DNA from: Pseudohongiella sp. O18
GTDB taxonomy: Bacteria; Pseudomonadota; Gammaproteobacteria; Pseudomonadales; Pseudohongiellaceae
Length of the DNA: 64,000 nt
NCBI RefSeq assembly: GCF_021729085.1
Contig: NZ_JAJSAR010000002.1
Location: 186,001-250,000, forward strand
Direction of reading: 5' to 3'
Of the stretch, positions 36,178 through 47,526 are shown one piece after another. The translations under genes were made by a program, and so were the position numbers. Below the pieces are notes generated by a model. That model worked only from the letters and a program-made list of their open reading frames with translations, was not told the origin of the DNA and ran no database searches. Position 1 is the stretch's first letter; each line of letters begins with the position of its first letter.

Positions 36178-36223
36178 GCGCGGATGGTCTGGCTCAGGAG
36201 TGGGAAGCTGGCGACTAACACGT

Positions 36224-36229
36224 TATAAT
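36224..36229 (+). promoter_or_regulatory. -10 box (TATAAT) upstream of ribF
   Basis: A perfect TATAAT sits 26 bp before the ribF ATG and would give a leader of about 20 bases. The surrounding CGTTATAATCC (36222-36232) is repeated exactly before the DUF5916 gene. The -35 region (TGGGAA at 17 bp spacing) is poor. Confidence 0.5.
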
Positions 36230-36255
36230 CCGGCTTTTTCTGCAGCAGCTGGCTC

Positions 36256-37206
36256 ATGAACGTCATTCACGACACTGAAGGCTTCCTGGAACATCATCCA
36301 GGTTGTGTAGCGACCATCGGCAAGTTTGATGGCGTGCACCTTGGGCATCAGCAGATCGTCAGGCAATTGCGGGCCAGGGCAGCTGAGCTCGATGTGCCCA
36401 CTGTTGTAATTGTCATTGAGCCGCATCCGGAAGAGTTTTTTGCCAGAAATCCCCGTGACTGCCCGCCAAGGCTCAGTGAGGCCGCTGAAAAGATCACATT
36501 GCTGGAAGAGTTTGGCGTCGACACGGTCTATCTGCTGCGCTTTGACGACAGACTCTGCCGTCTGAGCCCCCAGCAGTATGTCGAGGATATCCTGATCAAA
36601 GGTCTGAATGTGCGCTGTCTGATCGTGGGCAATGACTTCCGATTTGGTCACCAGCGTCAAGGCGATTACGCCTTACTGCAGGAGTATGGGGCGCGTGCAG
36701 GTTTTCAGGTAATCGAGACCCAGAGCTGCAGCTACGATGGCGCCCGCGTCAGCAGCACGTATGTGCGCGACCGGCTCAGGGCCGGGGACTTCGAAACCGT
36801 GGCTGGATTGTTGGGGCGGCCTTATGCAATTGCCGGAGAAGTTGTCAAGGGCAGGCAACTGGGACGTGACATTGGCTTCCCAACCTGCAACCTGGCGCTT
36901 AATCGTCGCAATATCCCCCTGCATGGCGTCTATGTCTGCGACACACAGATTAGCCTGCCTGATGGACGTCAGCTGAGTGTGTCGGGGATTGCCAATATCG
37001 GATATCGTCCGACGGTGGATGACAGCGGCGAGGCCATTCTGGAGGTGCACTTGCTGGATTTTGACCAGGATGTCTACGGTGCGTGGATGTCGGTGATCTT
37101 CCGGCACCGGGTGCGCTCGGAGCAGAAATTTTCGTCATTGGACGAGCTGACACAGCAAATAGGCAAGGACACCCAGCAGGCCAGAGCGTGGCTTGCCAAC
37201 CATTGA
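36256..37206 (+). CDS. ribF: bifunctional riboflavin kinase / FAD synthetase
   Basis: A 316-residue RibF that phosphorylates riboflavin to FMN and adenylylates FMN to FAD. The N-terminal nucleotidyltransferase domain has GKFDGVHLGHQ (residues 22-32), VIVIEPHPEEFF and VGNDFRFGHQRQGD. The C-terminal kinase domain has GRDIGFPTCNLAL, HGVYVC and GIANIGYRPTV, with a conserved LEVHLLDFDQDVYG end. Length and domain order are standard. It is the first gene of a ribF-ileS-fkpB-ispH cluster, 32 bp before ileS. Confidence 0.97.
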   Translation: MNVIHDTEGFLEHHPGCVATIGKFDGVHLGHQQIVRQLRARAAELDVPTVVIVIEPHPEEFFARNPRDCPPRLSEAAEKITLLEEFGVDTVYLLRFDDRLCRLSPQQYVEDILIKGLNVRCLIVGNDFRFGHQRQGDYALLQEYGARAGFQVIETQSCSYDGARVSSTYVRDRLRAGDFETVAGLLGRPYAIAGEVVKGRQLGRDIGFPTCNLALNRRNIPLHGVYVCDTQISLPDGRQLSVSGIANIGYRPTVDDSGEAILEVHLLDFDQDVYGAWMSVIFRHRVRSEQKFSSLDELTQQIGKDTQQARAWLANH

Positions 37207-37238
37207 ATTCAAAACGTAAATCGAGCAAGTGACACTTT

Positions 37239-40073
37239 ATGACTGACTACAAGCAAACCCTGAACCTGCCGTTTACGGAGTTTCCGATGAAGGCGGGTCT
37301 GTCGCAGCGCGAGCCAGCCATGCTGAAACGCTGGCAGGACATGGACCTGTACGGAAAAATCCGCCAACTGCGCGCAGGCAGTCCGACATTCATTCTGCAT
37401 GATGGTCCTCCCTATGCAAACGGTGACCTGCACCTGGGACACTCAGTCAACAAGACACTGAAAGACATAATCGTCAAGTCACGCTCGCTGGCCGGCTATG
37501 ATGCGCCCTACGTGCCGGGCTGGGACTGCCATGGCCTGCCCATCGAACACAATGTTGAGAAGAAAAAGGGCAAGGCGGGTCACAAGATCAGCCACGCTGA
37601 ATTCCGTAAAGCGTGTCGCGAATATGCGGCGCGGCAGGTCGAGAACCAGAAGAAAGACTTTATCCGGATGGGTGTGCTGGGAGACTGGGACAACCCTTAC
37701 CTGACCATGAACTTCGACACCGAGGCCAATATCGTCAGAGCGCTCGGCAAGATCGCCGTAAACGGACATCTGGTCAAAGGTTTCAAACCGGTTTACTGGA
37801 GTGTGGTTGGCGCCTCTGCCCTGGCTGAAGCGGAAGTTGAATATCAGGACAAAACATCGTTTGCGATCGACGTGCGTTTTCCGGTGGTCGATGCCAATGC
37901 GTGGCTGCAGGCCTTTAATGTGGATGCTGACACTGCCGGCACTGGCAGCCTGTCACTGGTGATCTGGACAACCACTCCCTGGACCCTGCCTGCCAATCAG
38001 GCGGTTTCCCTGAATGCCGATCTGGAGTACGCGCTGATCCGATGCACCGTCGATGACGCGGTGGGTGAAGAGTTGCTGGTGGTTGCCGCAGAAATGCAGG
38101 ACGACGTGCTAAAACGTTATGGGTGTGCGGAATCCGCGACGCGGCTTGGTATCGCCAAAGGCGCGGCTTTTGAAAAGATGCTGCTGCAACACCCGTTTGT
38201 TGAGCGTCAGGTTCCAGTGCTGCTGGGTGACCATGTGACGCTTGATGCCGGCACCGGTGCCGTTCACACGGCACCCGACCATGGTATGGAAGACTTTGTT
38301 GTGGGGCAGGTCTACGGCCTGGGTACACTGAACCTGGTCGACGAAAATGGCGTGTTTGTCGAAGCGGCGGGAGAAGTTGCCGGTGAACATGTCTACAAAG
38401 TTGACGAAAAGATTCTGGAAATCCTCAAGCGACAGCAGGCCCTGGTTCACGTCAATAAAATCACGCACAGCTATCCGCACTGCTGGCGCACCAAGACGCC
38501 GCTTATTTACCGGGCGACGCCGCAATGGTTCATCAGCATGACAGAGAAAGGGCTGTTGACCGACGCACTGGCTGCCGTCAAACAGGTCAAGTGGATGCCA
38601 GAATGGGGTCAGGCGCGGATAGAGCTGATGCTCAAAGGCAGCCCTGACTGGTGTGTGTCGCGTCAGCGTACCTGGGGCGTGCCAATTACCCTGTTTGTTC
38701 ACAAGCAGACAGGAGAACTGCATCCGGATACGGCATCTTTAGTGGAGCAGGTGGCCAGTCTGATTGAAAAGTCAGGCATCGACGCCTGGTTTGAACTGGA
38801 TGCTGCCGAATTGCTGGGGGCGGAAGCTGATAACTACAGCAAGGTGACTGATACACTGGATGTCTGGTTTGACTCAGGTGTCACACATTACTCTGTGTTG
38901 CAGGCACGTGAGGGATTAAGTTACCCGGCTGACCTGTATCTGGAAGGGTCAGATCAGCATCGTGGCTGGTTCCAGTCATCATTGAAAACAGCGATTGCCA
39001 TGAACGGCACAGCACCGTATCGGCAGGTGCTGACGCACGGTTTTACGGTGGATTCGCAGGGACGCAAAATGTCCAAATCCATCGGTAATACCATATCCCC
39101 GCAGGAAGTATTCAACGAATACGGTGCTGATATTCTGCGTCTGTGGGTCGCTGCCACTGATTATCGGGGTGAGATCGCTGCATCGAGTGAAATTTTCAAG
39201 CGCGTTGCCGACTCCTATCGTCGCATTCGTAATACCGCGCGCTTCATTCTGGCCAACCTCAACGGCTTCGACCCGTCTGCCGATGCAGTAGCACCGGAAC
39301 AGATGCTGGCGCTGGATTACTGGATCACCCGCCAGGCGCAGCTGCTGCGAGAGCAGGTCAAGGCAGACTATGAGAACTACCAGTTCCTGAGTGTCTATCA
39401 GAAAGTGCATAACTTCTGTGTCATTGAGCTGGGCAGTTTCTACCTGGATGTCATCAAGGACAGACAGTACACCGCCAAGGCAGAAGGTCTGGCGCGTCGT
39501 TCCACGCAGACTGCCATGTACCATATCGTTGAGATTCTGGTGCGCCTGATTGCACCGGTACTCAGTTTTACGGCAGATGAAATCTGGCCACTGATCCCAG
39601 GGCAACGCAGCGAATCAGTGTTCCTGTCCGCTTTTGCGGACGGCCTGGCACCTTTGCCAGCGCGAGACGATTTCAGTGACGCCTTCTGGCGTGAACTGAT
39701 CGAGGTCAAGGCTGCAGTCAACAAAGAGCTGGAGCGTGAACGTACCGAGAAACGTGTCGGCGCCGCACTCAGCGCTGAAGTTACGCTGTACTGTGAGGAT
39801 GGACTGCTGAAACGGCTGGCTACTCTGCAGGACGAATTGCGGTTTGTGCTGATTGTTTCGGCAGCCAAACTCCAGCCCCTGGAACAGGCCGGTGATGCCA
39901 GTGCCACCGAAGTGGAAGGGCTCAAGGTCAAAGTGAAGCCGTCTGTTCACACCAAATGCGTTCGCTGCTGGCACCATCGAGAAGATGTAGGTCAGCATCA
40001 GGAGCATCCGGAACTGTGTGGTCGCTGCGTTGACAACATCAGTGGCGAGGGTGAAATACGTCACTATGCCTGA
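37239..40073 (+). CDS. ileS: isoleucyl-tRNA synthetase
   Basis: A 944-residue class-I synthetase. The HIGH motif is HLGH at 65-68 within [13 protein letters not shown], and KMSKS is at 610-614. The editing (CP1) domain is present with [12 protein letters not shown]. The C-terminal zinc finger has [12 protein letters not shown] and CGRCVDNI. This is the bacterial type-1 enzyme, full length. The last 8 bp overlap fkpB. In most gammaproteobacteria lspA lies between these two genes; here it does not. Confidence 0.98.
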   Translation: MTDYKQTLNLPFTEFPMKAGLSQREPAMLKRWQDMDLYGKIRQLRAGSPTFILHDGPPYANGDLHLGHSVNKTLKDIIVKSRSLAGYDAPYVPGWDCHGLPIEHNVEKKKGKAGHKISHAEFRKACREYAARQVENQKKDFIRMGVLGDWDNPYLTMNFDTEANIVRALGKIAVNGHLVKGFKPVYWSVVGASALAEAEVEYQDKTSFAIDVRFPVVDANAWLQAFNVDADTAGTGSLSLVIWTTTPWTLPANQAVSLNADLEYALIRCTVDDAVGEELLVVAAEMQDDVLKRYGCAESATRLGIAKGAAFEKMLLQHPFVERQVPVLLGDHVTLDAGTGAVHTAPDHGMEDFVVGQVYGLGTLNLVDENGVFVEAAGEVAGEHVYKVDEKILEILKRQQALVHVNKITHSYPHCWRTKTPLIYRATPQWFISMTEKGLLTDALAAVKQVKWMPEWGQARIELMLKGSPDWCVSRQRTWGVPITLFVHKQTGELHPDTASLVEQVASLIEKSGIDAWFELDAAELLGAEADNYSKVTDTLDVWFDSGVTHYSVLQAREGLSYPADLYLEGSDQHRGWFQSSLKTAIAMNGTAPYRQVLTHGFTVDSQGRKMSKSIGNTISPQEVFNEYGADILRLWVAATDYRGEIAASSEIFKRVADSYRRIRNTARFILANLNGFDPSADAVAPEQMLALDYWITRQAQLLREQVKADYENYQFLSVYQKVHNFCVIELGSFYLDVIKDRQYTAKAEGLARRSTQTAMYHIVEILVRLIAPVLSFTADEIWPLIPGQRSESVFLSAFADGLAPLPARDDFSDAFWRELIEVKAAVNKELERERTEKRVGAALSAEVTLYCEDGLLKRLATLQDELRFVLIVSAAKLQPLEQAGDASATEVEGLKVKVKPSVHTKCVRCWHHREDVGQHQEHPELCGRCVDNISGEGEIRHYA

Positions 40074-40569
40074 TCATCATGCTGACTCTCCGGCAACGGA
40101 AATTGTTGCCGGCGCACGGGTTACCCTGCATTTTTCGCTGGCCTTGACTGATGGCTCCATCGTTGACAGCAATTTCGATGGCAAGCCAGCCACGTTTACC
40201 GTTGGTGATGGCAATCTGCTGCCGGGTTTTGAGGCAGCCCTGATGGGGGCTAAAGCCGGTGACACGCGAGAGTGCGTCCTGCCCGCCAGTGAAGCCTTTG
40301 GCGACAGCAACCCCAGTAATGTGCAGACGTTTCCCCGTCAGCAGTTCGCCCGCCTGCTGGCCAATACCACCGATCCGGTAGAGCCTGGTACGGTCCTGTC
40401 TTTCACGGACAGTGGCGGCAATGAGATTCCCGGTGTCTTGAAACAGATTGGCGAACTGACTATCGTGGTGGACTTCAATCATCCATTGGCGGGTCGTGAG
40501 ATCGTATTCAGGGCGCATATTATTTCTGTCATGGCGCCTGATGTTCAGGCAGTCAGGATTCAGGGTTAA
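40066..40569 (+). CDS. fkpB: FKBP-type peptidyl-prolyl isomerase (SlpA/FkpB-like)
   Basis: A 167-residue protein of the SlyD/FkpB class. It has the isomerase strand [18 protein letters not shown], the [20 protein letters not shown] motif and an insert-in-flap region ([15 protein letters not shown]). The C-terminal strand [18 protein letters not shown] closes the fold. It catalyses proline isomerisation and may chaperone. The position between ileS and ispH is the usual one. ATG 40066 overlaps the ileS stop by 8 bp, with no good Shine-Dalgarno site, so translation is probably coupled. Confidence 0.93.
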   Translation: MPDHHADSPATEIVAGARVTLHFSLALTDGSIVDSNFDGKPATFTVGDGNLLPGFEAALMGAKAGDTRECVLPASEAFGDSNPSNVQTFPRQQFARLLANTTDPVEPGTVLSFTDSGGNEIPGVLKQIGELTIVVDFNHPLAGREIVFRAHIISVMAPDVQAVRIQG

Positions 40570-40575
40570 GGAATT

Positions 40576-41550
<975 letters not shown>

Positions 41551-41559
41551 GATTCAGAC

Positions 41560-42609
41560 TTACTGGTTGTTGCCTGTTGCTGCGTTTCGCTCAGCAGCGC
41601 GTGCCCCTGAAAGAATGCCCATCAGTGCATAATTGCCCTCATGACAGGCGTATTCAAAGATCGGGTCCTCGCTGGCGGTATAGTTGATAATGGCCGTCCA
41701 TGGTCGCTCCCAGGTGCTGGGGTCTTCCACGGTGAACTGATACTGCAGCACATCCTCGGATATGCGGGTGTAGCGCTCCATAAACAGCCGGTTGGCACCC
41801 GCGCCACGGAACAGGCTCTGGTCAGAGAAGTTGCGGGTTTCCACCACCAGCGTATCTCCTTCGTACCAGCCACGTGATGCCCCGTGCCAGAGTCGCACCC
41901 GGTCATCCAGCACAAACTCATCCTGTTCTGGTGCGTCAACGATCGGAATCACCCGAACGTCATGAATCATTTCCTGAATGATGGCCACCGAGTCGCTGCC
42001 CTGAACAATCTGATAGTAGCTGTTATAGCCGGCCATGATGTAGGGCATTCCCCAGGTAATACAGCGCTCCTGCAGCGGTCGCCCCAGATAGGAGTCGGTT
42101 TCTCCCGGCCTGTTGGCATTGCGCTGTGCCAGGCGTGCGCGGGCTTCTTCGGTCATTGGCGGTATGCGGCCATTGGGCGGATCAATAATCAGGGAGGTAC
42201 GATTCTCCAGATTGCGATCAACCATCCAGGCTGCATCATAGTTGCCGGTTGAAGGGTCATAGGATTGCACTTCACCGGAGATTACCGCATTCAGAAAGCC
42301 GTCGCCGAACAGGGCATCGCCGCCGCTGTCGCGAATTTCCTGGGCCTGACGTCGCAACTCGGCAAATTCCTCCGCAGAGAGCGTGGCGCGGTCACCAAAT
42401 ATTTCCGGTCTTTCCAGCGGCGTACTGCTGTTATTGGCCCATACGCCCTGCAGGTCAGGGTGACCGTCAGGGGTTCTGGGGGCCTCCCAGTCATTGGCCT
42501 GTTGCGCAGATGCCTGAGCGCTTAATGCGATGGCCACAAGCAGGGTCAGTGCGCGGCGGACCGGCTTGACTCTGATTTTTAAGTTCAATGTTGTGTCGGT
42601 ACAAGTCAT
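41560..42609 (-). CDS. secreted protein of uncharacterised family, paralogue 1
   Basis: A 349-residue protein with a signal peptide ending near AQASAQQ and GAGGAG 7 bp before the ATG. Family motifs are TPDGHPDLQGVW near the N-terminus, IIDPPNGRIPPM, GWYEGDTLVVETRNFSD and ERYTRI. It ends with PIFEYACHEGNYALMGILSGAR. The same set occurs in the genes at 42633-43526 and 56601-57608. The only conserved Cys is in YACHEGNY. I know of no biochemical function for this family. It is next to paralogue 2 on the same strand (23 bp), so they are co-transcribed. Confidence 0.8.
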   Translation of the reverse strand: MTCTDTTLNLKIRVKPVRRALTLLVAIALSAQASAQQANDWEAPRTPDGHPDLQGVWANNSSTPLERPEIFGDRATLSAEEFAELRRQAQEIRDSGGDALFGDGFLNAVISGEVQSYDPSTGNYDAAWMVDRNLENRTSLIIDPPNGRIPPMTEEARARLAQRNANRPGETDSYLGRPLQERCITWGMPYIMAGYNSYYQIVQGSDSVAIIQEMIHDVRVIPIVDAPEQDEFVLDDRVRLWHGASRGWYEGDTLVVETRNFSDQSLFRGAGANRLFMERYTRISEDVLQYQFTVEDPSTWERPWTAIINYTASEDPIFEYACHEGNYALMGILSGARAAERNAATGNNQ

Positions 42610-42632
42610 GACGTGACTCCTCGGCGTGCTTA

Positions 42633-43526
42633 CTATTGCACAGGTTCCTGAATGGTAAATGGCATCCCGCGCGGCGGGACACGGTCGTCAGGAGCATCCT
42701 TGTTCAGGTAGCCGTAGATGAGTTCTTCGGCGAATTCCACACACTTGAATTCCAGCAACTGGGCGTTGTCCTCCAGGCGCCGGTAGATCGGGAACTTCAT
42801 GTGCCAGGGTCGGGTGTAGGTGACCGGGTCGCGAATTTCAGCCTCGTACATGATGACGTTGGGGCCGGCAGGTGTGTAGCGCTCGATGACCTCCAGCTGG
42901 TCACTGTGGTGGTTGCCAGCGTGGTCAAACCAGGTATAGGGCATGAAATCGGTCACGCGGATGACCAGCGTGTCGCCTTCCCAGTGTCCGCGGGAGTGAC
43001 CCATCCATGCAGGCACCGGGCCGTCGAAATCAGGCTGATCCATGTACACAATGCGCATGGCAGAGGCAAACTCATAGGCCATGACAATGTGGTCGTCGGA
43101 CTGAATGATCTGGAATGGGAAGGGCAGGTAGTTGGCGCGTGGGACACCTGGCATATAGCATTTTACCAGTGGATCAAGAGCCAGCCAGTCAGCCTGGTTT
43201 TCCTGCTTTTGTGCGAGACCCTGCGGCGTGTACGGCAGTTCACCATCCTGTACAACGCCCAGAGTAGCCGGGATGGCACCATAGGCACCCAGTTCCCAGT
43301 CGGGACCGGCATGCGCTGCGGAGGGTTCGATGTTGTAGTGGTGGTTGCCCATGCTTTGCCACAGTCCGCTCAGGTCTGGCCTGCCATCTGCAGTGCGGCT
43401 GATGGTGTCGCTGTTGGCTGGCTGCGCGTGAGCGTCGGCCCCGCCCAGAGAGAGCGTCACCGCGATTGACATTGAAAGAGTCATTGCAGCTGCGCAATAC
43501 AACGCATCAGCCCGGTATTTCGGCAT
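42633..43526 (-). CDS. secreted protein of uncharacterised family, paralogue 2
   Basis: A 297-residue protein with a signal peptide (to about ADAHAQ) and GGGAG 8 bp before the ATG. It shares the TADGRPDLSGLW start, GHWEGDTLVIRVTDF and ERYTPAGPNV with paralogue 1. It differs at the end, where LLEFKCVEFAEELIYG replaces the YACHEGNYAL ending. A variable middle contains YNIEPSAAHAGPDWELG and lacks the PPNGRIP motif. This is thus a divergent branch of the same fold. Function unknown. It is the first gene of the two-gene unit and is divergent from the cyclotransferase gene. Confidence 0.78.
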   Translation of the reverse strand: MPKYRADALYCAAAMTLSMSIAVTLSLGGADAHAQPANSDTISRTADGRPDLSGLWQSMGNHHYNIEPSAAHAGPDWELGAYGAIPATLGVVQDGELPYTPQGLAQKQENQADWLALDPLVKCYMPGVPRANYLPFPFQIIQSDDHIVMAYEFASAMRIVYMDQPDFDGPVPAWMGHSRGHWEGDTLVIRVTDFMPYTWFDHAGNHHSDQLEVIERYTPAGPNVIMYEAEIRDPVTYTRPWHMKFPIYRRLEDNAQLLEFKCVEFAEELIYGYLNKDAPDDRVPPRGMPFTIQEPVQ

Positions 43527-43621
43527 ACTTGTTCTCCCGCTTGTTCTTCATTATTGTGAAGGAGTTATTTTCGGTCCAACTATCACACGAGTATGCCAGT
43601 AAATCAATTACAGGGTTTGTC

Positions 43622-44032
43622 ATGACGATTCGTGTTGCCGTCTATGGCACGCTGAAAAAAGGCTTGTCCAATGCGCACTATCTCGAGCATGCGCATTACC
43701 TCGGTACCGACTGTCTGACGGATATCGTGCTGTATGACCTGGGTCCCTGGCCGGGTGCCAGGCTTGAGGCCTCGCTGGGGATTGATGTTGAAGTTTACGA
43801 GATAGACACAAATCAGTTGCAGCAACTTGATGAACTGGAAGATTATGATGCGATTGAACCCCGCAATGGCATGTATGACCGCATTCAGATTGAGACCCGT
43901 TTTGGACTGGCCTGGGTGTATCTTTACCTGCTGCCCGTGGAGGGCAGACCACGAATCTGCTCCGGTGGCTGGTTGCCAGGGGACGGGCGGGACCATCGCA
44001 ACATGAATGACATGGAAGAAACCACCACATAA
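43622..44032 (+). CDS. gamma-glutamylcyclotransferase-like (GGCT/AIG2) protein
   Basis: A 136-residue GGCT-fold protein. It has the substrate loop VYGTLKKGLSNAHYL, the presumed catalytic Glu in LDELEDYD and a closing WVYLYLLP strand. The family includes enzymes that release 5-oxoproline from gamma-glutamyl amines. ATG 43622 has AGGG 6 bp upstream; the frame is open 150 bases further into the divergent gene but without conserved sequence. It lies 27 bp before the M19 dipeptidase gene. Confidence 0.85.
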   Translation: MTIRVAVYGTLKKGLSNAHYLEHAHYLGTDCLTDIVLYDLGPWPGARLEASLGIDVEVYEIDTNQLQQLDELEDYDAIEPRNGMYDRIQIETRFGLAWVYLYLLPVEGRPRICSGGWLPGDGRDHRNMNDMEETTT

Positions 44033-44059
44033 AAATATTTCTGACTGGAGGAACCGCGC

Positions 44060-45463
44060 GTGACAAAACAATACCTGGATAGCTTACGTATACCAGCGCT
44101 CGCTTTATGCTTTGTACTACTCGCTGCCTGCGGGCCCGCTGATACAGGCTCTGACATGTCGGAAACCGACATGTCGATGTCGCAGTCCATCGCCGAGTCT
44201 GCGGATATGGTTGACGCTGCAGCTGAAGAGTCAGAAGAAGATCTGGTGGCCAGGGCACTGGCGATTCATGAACGCGTCATCGTCATGGACACCCATGTTG
44301 ATATCAATACTGCCAATTTCACAGAAGGACAGAACTATCTTCAGGACCTGAACACACAGGTCAACCTGCCCAAGATGGAAGCCGGCGGGATGGATGTCGC
44401 CTGGCTGGTGGTCTACACCGGGCAGGGGCCGTTGACAGCTGAAGGCTACGTGGCAGCTGAAGCCAACGCGATCGACAAGTTTGAGGCCATTCGTCGTCTG
44501 ACCACTGAGATTGCACCCGACCAAATTGAGCTGGCCACCACGTCGGATGACGTTCGGCGTATCGTTGCTGCGGGCAAGAAGGTTGCCATGATCGGCGTTG
44601 AAAATGCCTACCCACTGGGTGAGGACCTCAGCAAACTGCAGGATTATTATGATCGCGGCGCCCGTTACGTGTCATTGTCCCACAACGGCCACAGCCAGTT
44701 CTCCGACTCCAATACCGGTGAGCGTGACGATGTTTGGCTGCATAACGGACTTAGTGAGCTTGGTCGACAGGCCGTCGCTGAAATGAACCGTCTTGGCATC
44801 ATGATTGATATCTCACACCCTTCATCCGCAGCCAATCAGCAGGTGCTGGAGTTGAGCCAGGCACCAGTGATCGCCTCTCACTCTTCTGCGCGGGCCCTGG
44901 ATCCGGACGTCAGCCGTAACCTGACCGACGAAGAGCTGCTGGCAGTGCGCGACAATGGTGGCGTTGTCCAGGCGGTAGCTTTCCGAGGATATGTCAACTC
45001 AGCCAAACATCGTGCCTACGTAGAGGCTCTGAACGCGCTGCAGGCGGCCATTGCCGAAGAGCTGGGCTACACGCTGCTGGAGCCGGCCGAGGTGCGCGCT
45101 CTGGATGCAGAACAGCGAGAGATGTACACAGCCCGCCTTGAGGAAATCAACGCCATGGCTGAGCCCCGACTGGCCGAAGAGGTTTACAGCGTGGCACCGC
45201 CGGTAGACGTCAGTGACTTCGTTGACCACATCGACCATATCGTTGACCTTATAGGCATTGACCATGTCGGCATCAGTGGTGACTTTGATGGTGGTGGCGG
45301 TGTGACCGGCTGGGACGATGCCAGCGAAACCTTCAATGTCACGCTGGAAATGGTGCGACGTGGCTACTCAGAAGAGGATATCGCCAAAATCTGGGGCGGC
45401 AACGTGCTGCGGGTACTGGATGAGGTGCAGCGAATCGCCGCTGAAATTCAGACTCAGGAATAA
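44060..45463 (+). CDS. membrane dipeptidase, peptidase family M19, lipoprotein
   Basis: A 467-residue zinc dipeptidase. The GTG start has GGAGG 8 bp upstream. The lipobox LAAC (Cys24) marks it as a lipoprotein. A low-complexity Met/Ser/Asp-rich linker (DMSETDMSMSQS) precedes the enzyme domain. Metal motifs include VMDTHVDIN, GVENAYPLG, SLSHNGHSQFSDS, MIDISHPSS and IASHSSARAL, plus the ending GIDHVGISGDFDG. Together with the upstream cyclotransferase it could process gamma-glutamyl or dipeptide substrates in the periplasm; that link is inference. The end overlaps the end of recD by 10 bp. Confidence 0.93.
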   Translation: MTKQYLDSLRIPALALCFVLLAACGPADTGSDMSETDMSMSQSIAESADMVDAAAEESEEDLVARALAIHERVIVMDTHVDINTANFTEGQNYLQDLNTQVNLPKMEAGGMDVAWLVVYTGQGPLTAEGYVAAEANAIDKFEAIRRLTTEIAPDQIELATTSDDVRRIVAAGKKVAMIGVENAYPLGEDLSKLQDYYDRGARYVSLSHNGHSQFSDSNTGERDDVWLHNGLSELGRQAVAEMNRLGIMIDISHPSSAANQQVLELSQAPVIASHSSARALDPDVSRNLTDEELLAVRDNGGVVQAVAFRGYVNSAKHRAYVEALNALQAAIAEELGYTLLEPAEVRALDAEQREMYTARLEEINAMAEPRLAEEVYSVAPPVDVSDFVDHIDHIVDLIGIDHVGISGDFDGGGGVTGWDDASETFNVTLEMVRRGYSEEDIAKIWGGNVLRVLDEVQRIAAEIQTQE

Positions 45464-47526
45464 GTCCTGTTCAATCCATCCTGGCGCGTCACGCGTCTGC
45501 GGACAGCGCGCGCCAGGATGTCTGGATCGGTCTGAATCAGTGTGAATTGCCGGGACGCCCGCGTGACGGCTGTGTAGATCAGCTCGCGTGTCAGAATTGG
45601 CACATCGTGTCCGGGCAGCACCAGTGCGGTGTGGGCGAACTCGGAACCCTGTGACTTGTGTACCGTCATTGCAAAGGCCGTTTCAACCGACTGCAAACGT
45701 GTGGGAGAGACCCAGCGCACGGCGTCGCCATCTTTGCCCGGGAAGGCCACCCGTAAACGCAGACGGCCCTCAGCGTCGGGGCAGGGCAGCACAATGCCGA
45801 TATCACCATTCATCAACTTCAGATTGTAGTCGTTGCGCGTCAGCATGATGGCGCGGCCGCGATACCACAGTGTTTCGCTGCTCAGGGCAGGTCTGTCGTA
45901 CCTTGACACATCACTATCCATGTCAGTCGAGCGCAGGATTGATTCAATGCGTTGATTCAGGGCGATAGTCCCGAACTCTGAGCGACGCACCGCAGCAAGC
46001 ACCCTGAAGCCGTCGAAAGCTTTCAGTACCTGCTGGGCCCAGCTGTCCCAGATCGATGGTTCCGCACCCTGACGGCTGCCTGTTGTGGCAGGTTGCTGCG
46101 ACAGTATCTTCAGCAGTCGCCCATAACCATTTTCGGGGTCAAGTATCAGTTGTCTAAATGCTTTGTCGGAGGACGTCTGCAGCCGGAGCGCCTGCAACTC
46201 GGGATAGCGTCCATCGAACAGTTCCAGCAGGGAGTCCTGCTGACGGTTGATGGCACCGGCCAGGGCACCGATGCCTGGAATGCTGCCAAATCGATAGCTG
46301 AATCGCAGCATGGTAATGGCCTGATCAATGGGTTGGCCGACACTGGATTGTACAGACGCGGGCAACTGCTGGCCGGTCGTGGATTTCAGCCAGGCCATGG
46401 TGTTGGCAGAGTAATGGCCAGCATCAGCGCGCGCGCACAGACTACCCAGCACGGCGCCGGCCTCAACCGATGCCAGCTGATCCTTGTCACCGAGCAGTAC
46501 CAGACGACATGCGTCAGGAAGCGCATCCAGTAACTGGGCGAACAGCTCAATATCCACCATCGAAGCTTCGTCGATGACCACGACATCGGCGGGCAGGGGA
46601 TTACCCGCGTGATGTCTGAACTGTCTGCTGTTGGGTATCGGGCCCAGCAGTCTGTGCAGCGTCGTGACTTCGCTCGGCAGGCTTGTGTCATCGCCGTCTC
46701 GGCTGAGTCGGTCGCGCTGACTGCTGATCGATTCGCTCAGGCGCACGGCCGCTTTGCCGGTAGGTGCGGCCAGACGGATACGCAAGGGTCGGTCCGAGCT
46801 GATTGCCAGTTGTAATGCAATCAGCAGGCGCATCACTGTTGTTGTCTTACCCGTGCCCGGGCCGCCGGTGATGATTGCGAAACGATTCCGCAGCGCATTG
46901 GCACAGGCTATTTTCTGCCAGTCACAATCCTCTGCGTCGGGGAACAGGGAGTCCAGAATGCTGCGCAGCTTTTGTGGATCAACAGCGTTAATGCCGTCGC
47001 TGCCTGCCGATGTTTCAAGCCGCTTTTCTATCTGGCGCAGAATAGCCTGTTCGTAGCGCCAGAATCGGCGCAGATAAAACAACGGTCGCGCCGGATCATC
47101 AACCAGCACCAGAGGAGCATTGCCAGTTCCTGCATCGATTAGCTGAGCATGAGCCAGATGCCCGCGCCATTGTTCCAGCGTCAGCCCGGCCAGCAGATCT
47201 TTCGGCAAGACGTCCGGCTGACCGTGGGGTCTGTCGGGTGGCAGAGCCAGTGCCTGGTCCGGATCCTCAAGACAATAGGCCAGGTCCAGGCAGGCATGTC
47301 CGTGCCCGTTCTGGTGACTGCAAAGGGCAGCGGCCAGCAGCAACAAAGGGGATGCAGGATCGCTGGTCGCGGTCTGCTGCCAGAGAAAGCGCACCACCTC
47401 AACATCCAGCCAGCGCAGCCAGTCTGCCTGCGCCCACTGGTCCAGCACCCTTATCAGTATTTTACTGTCTGCCAATGCTTCGCTGACTGTCACGCGCTGT
47501 GATGATGTCTGCTCTGTAGCATTCAT
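45454..47526 (-). CDS. recD: exonuclease V alpha subunit
   Basis: A 690-residue RecD, the 5'-3' superfamily-1B helicase of RecBCD. The Walker A motif GGPGTGKTTT begins at residue 221. Motif II is VVIDEASMVD, and later motifs include GDKDQLASVEAGAVLG and the C-terminal VHKSQGSEF and YTAVTRASR. The N-terminal 200 residues form the RecB-interaction domain. It overlaps recB by 4 bp. Its last codons overlap the end of the convergent M19 gene by 10 bp, an arrangement without space for a terminator. Confidence 0.96.
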   Translation of the reverse strand: MNATEQTSSQRVTVSEALADSKILIRVLDQWAQADWLRWLDVEVVRFLWQQTATSDPASPLLLLAAALCSHQNGHGHACLDLAYCLEDPDQALALPPDRPHGQPDVLPKDLLAGLTLEQWRGHLAHAQLIDAGTGNAPLVLVDDPARPLFYLRRFWRYEQAILRQIEKRLETSAGSDGINAVDPQKLRSILDSLFPDAEDCDWQKIACANALRNRFAIITGGPGTGKTTTVMRLLIALQLAISSDRPLRIRLAAPTGKAAVRLSESISSQRDRLSRDGDDTSLPSEVTTLHRLLGPIPNSRQFRHHAGNPLPADVVVIDEASMVDIELFAQLLDALPDACRLVLLGDKDQLASVEAGAVLGSLCARADAGHYSANTMAWLKSTTGQQLPASVQSSVGQPIDQAITMLRFSYRFGSIPGIGALAGAINRQQDSLLELFDGRYPELQALRLQTSSDKAFRQLILDPENGYGRLLKILSQQPATTGSRQGAEPSIWDSWAQQVLKAFDGFRVLAAVRRSEFGTIALNQRIESILRSTDMDSDVSRYDRPALSSETLWYRGRAIMLTRNDYNLKLMNGDIGIVLPCPDAEGRLRLRVAFPGKDGDAVRWVSPTRLQSVETAFAMTVHKSQGSEFAHTALVLPGHDVPILTRELIYTAVTRASRQFTLIQTDPDILARAVRRRVTRQDGLNRTYS

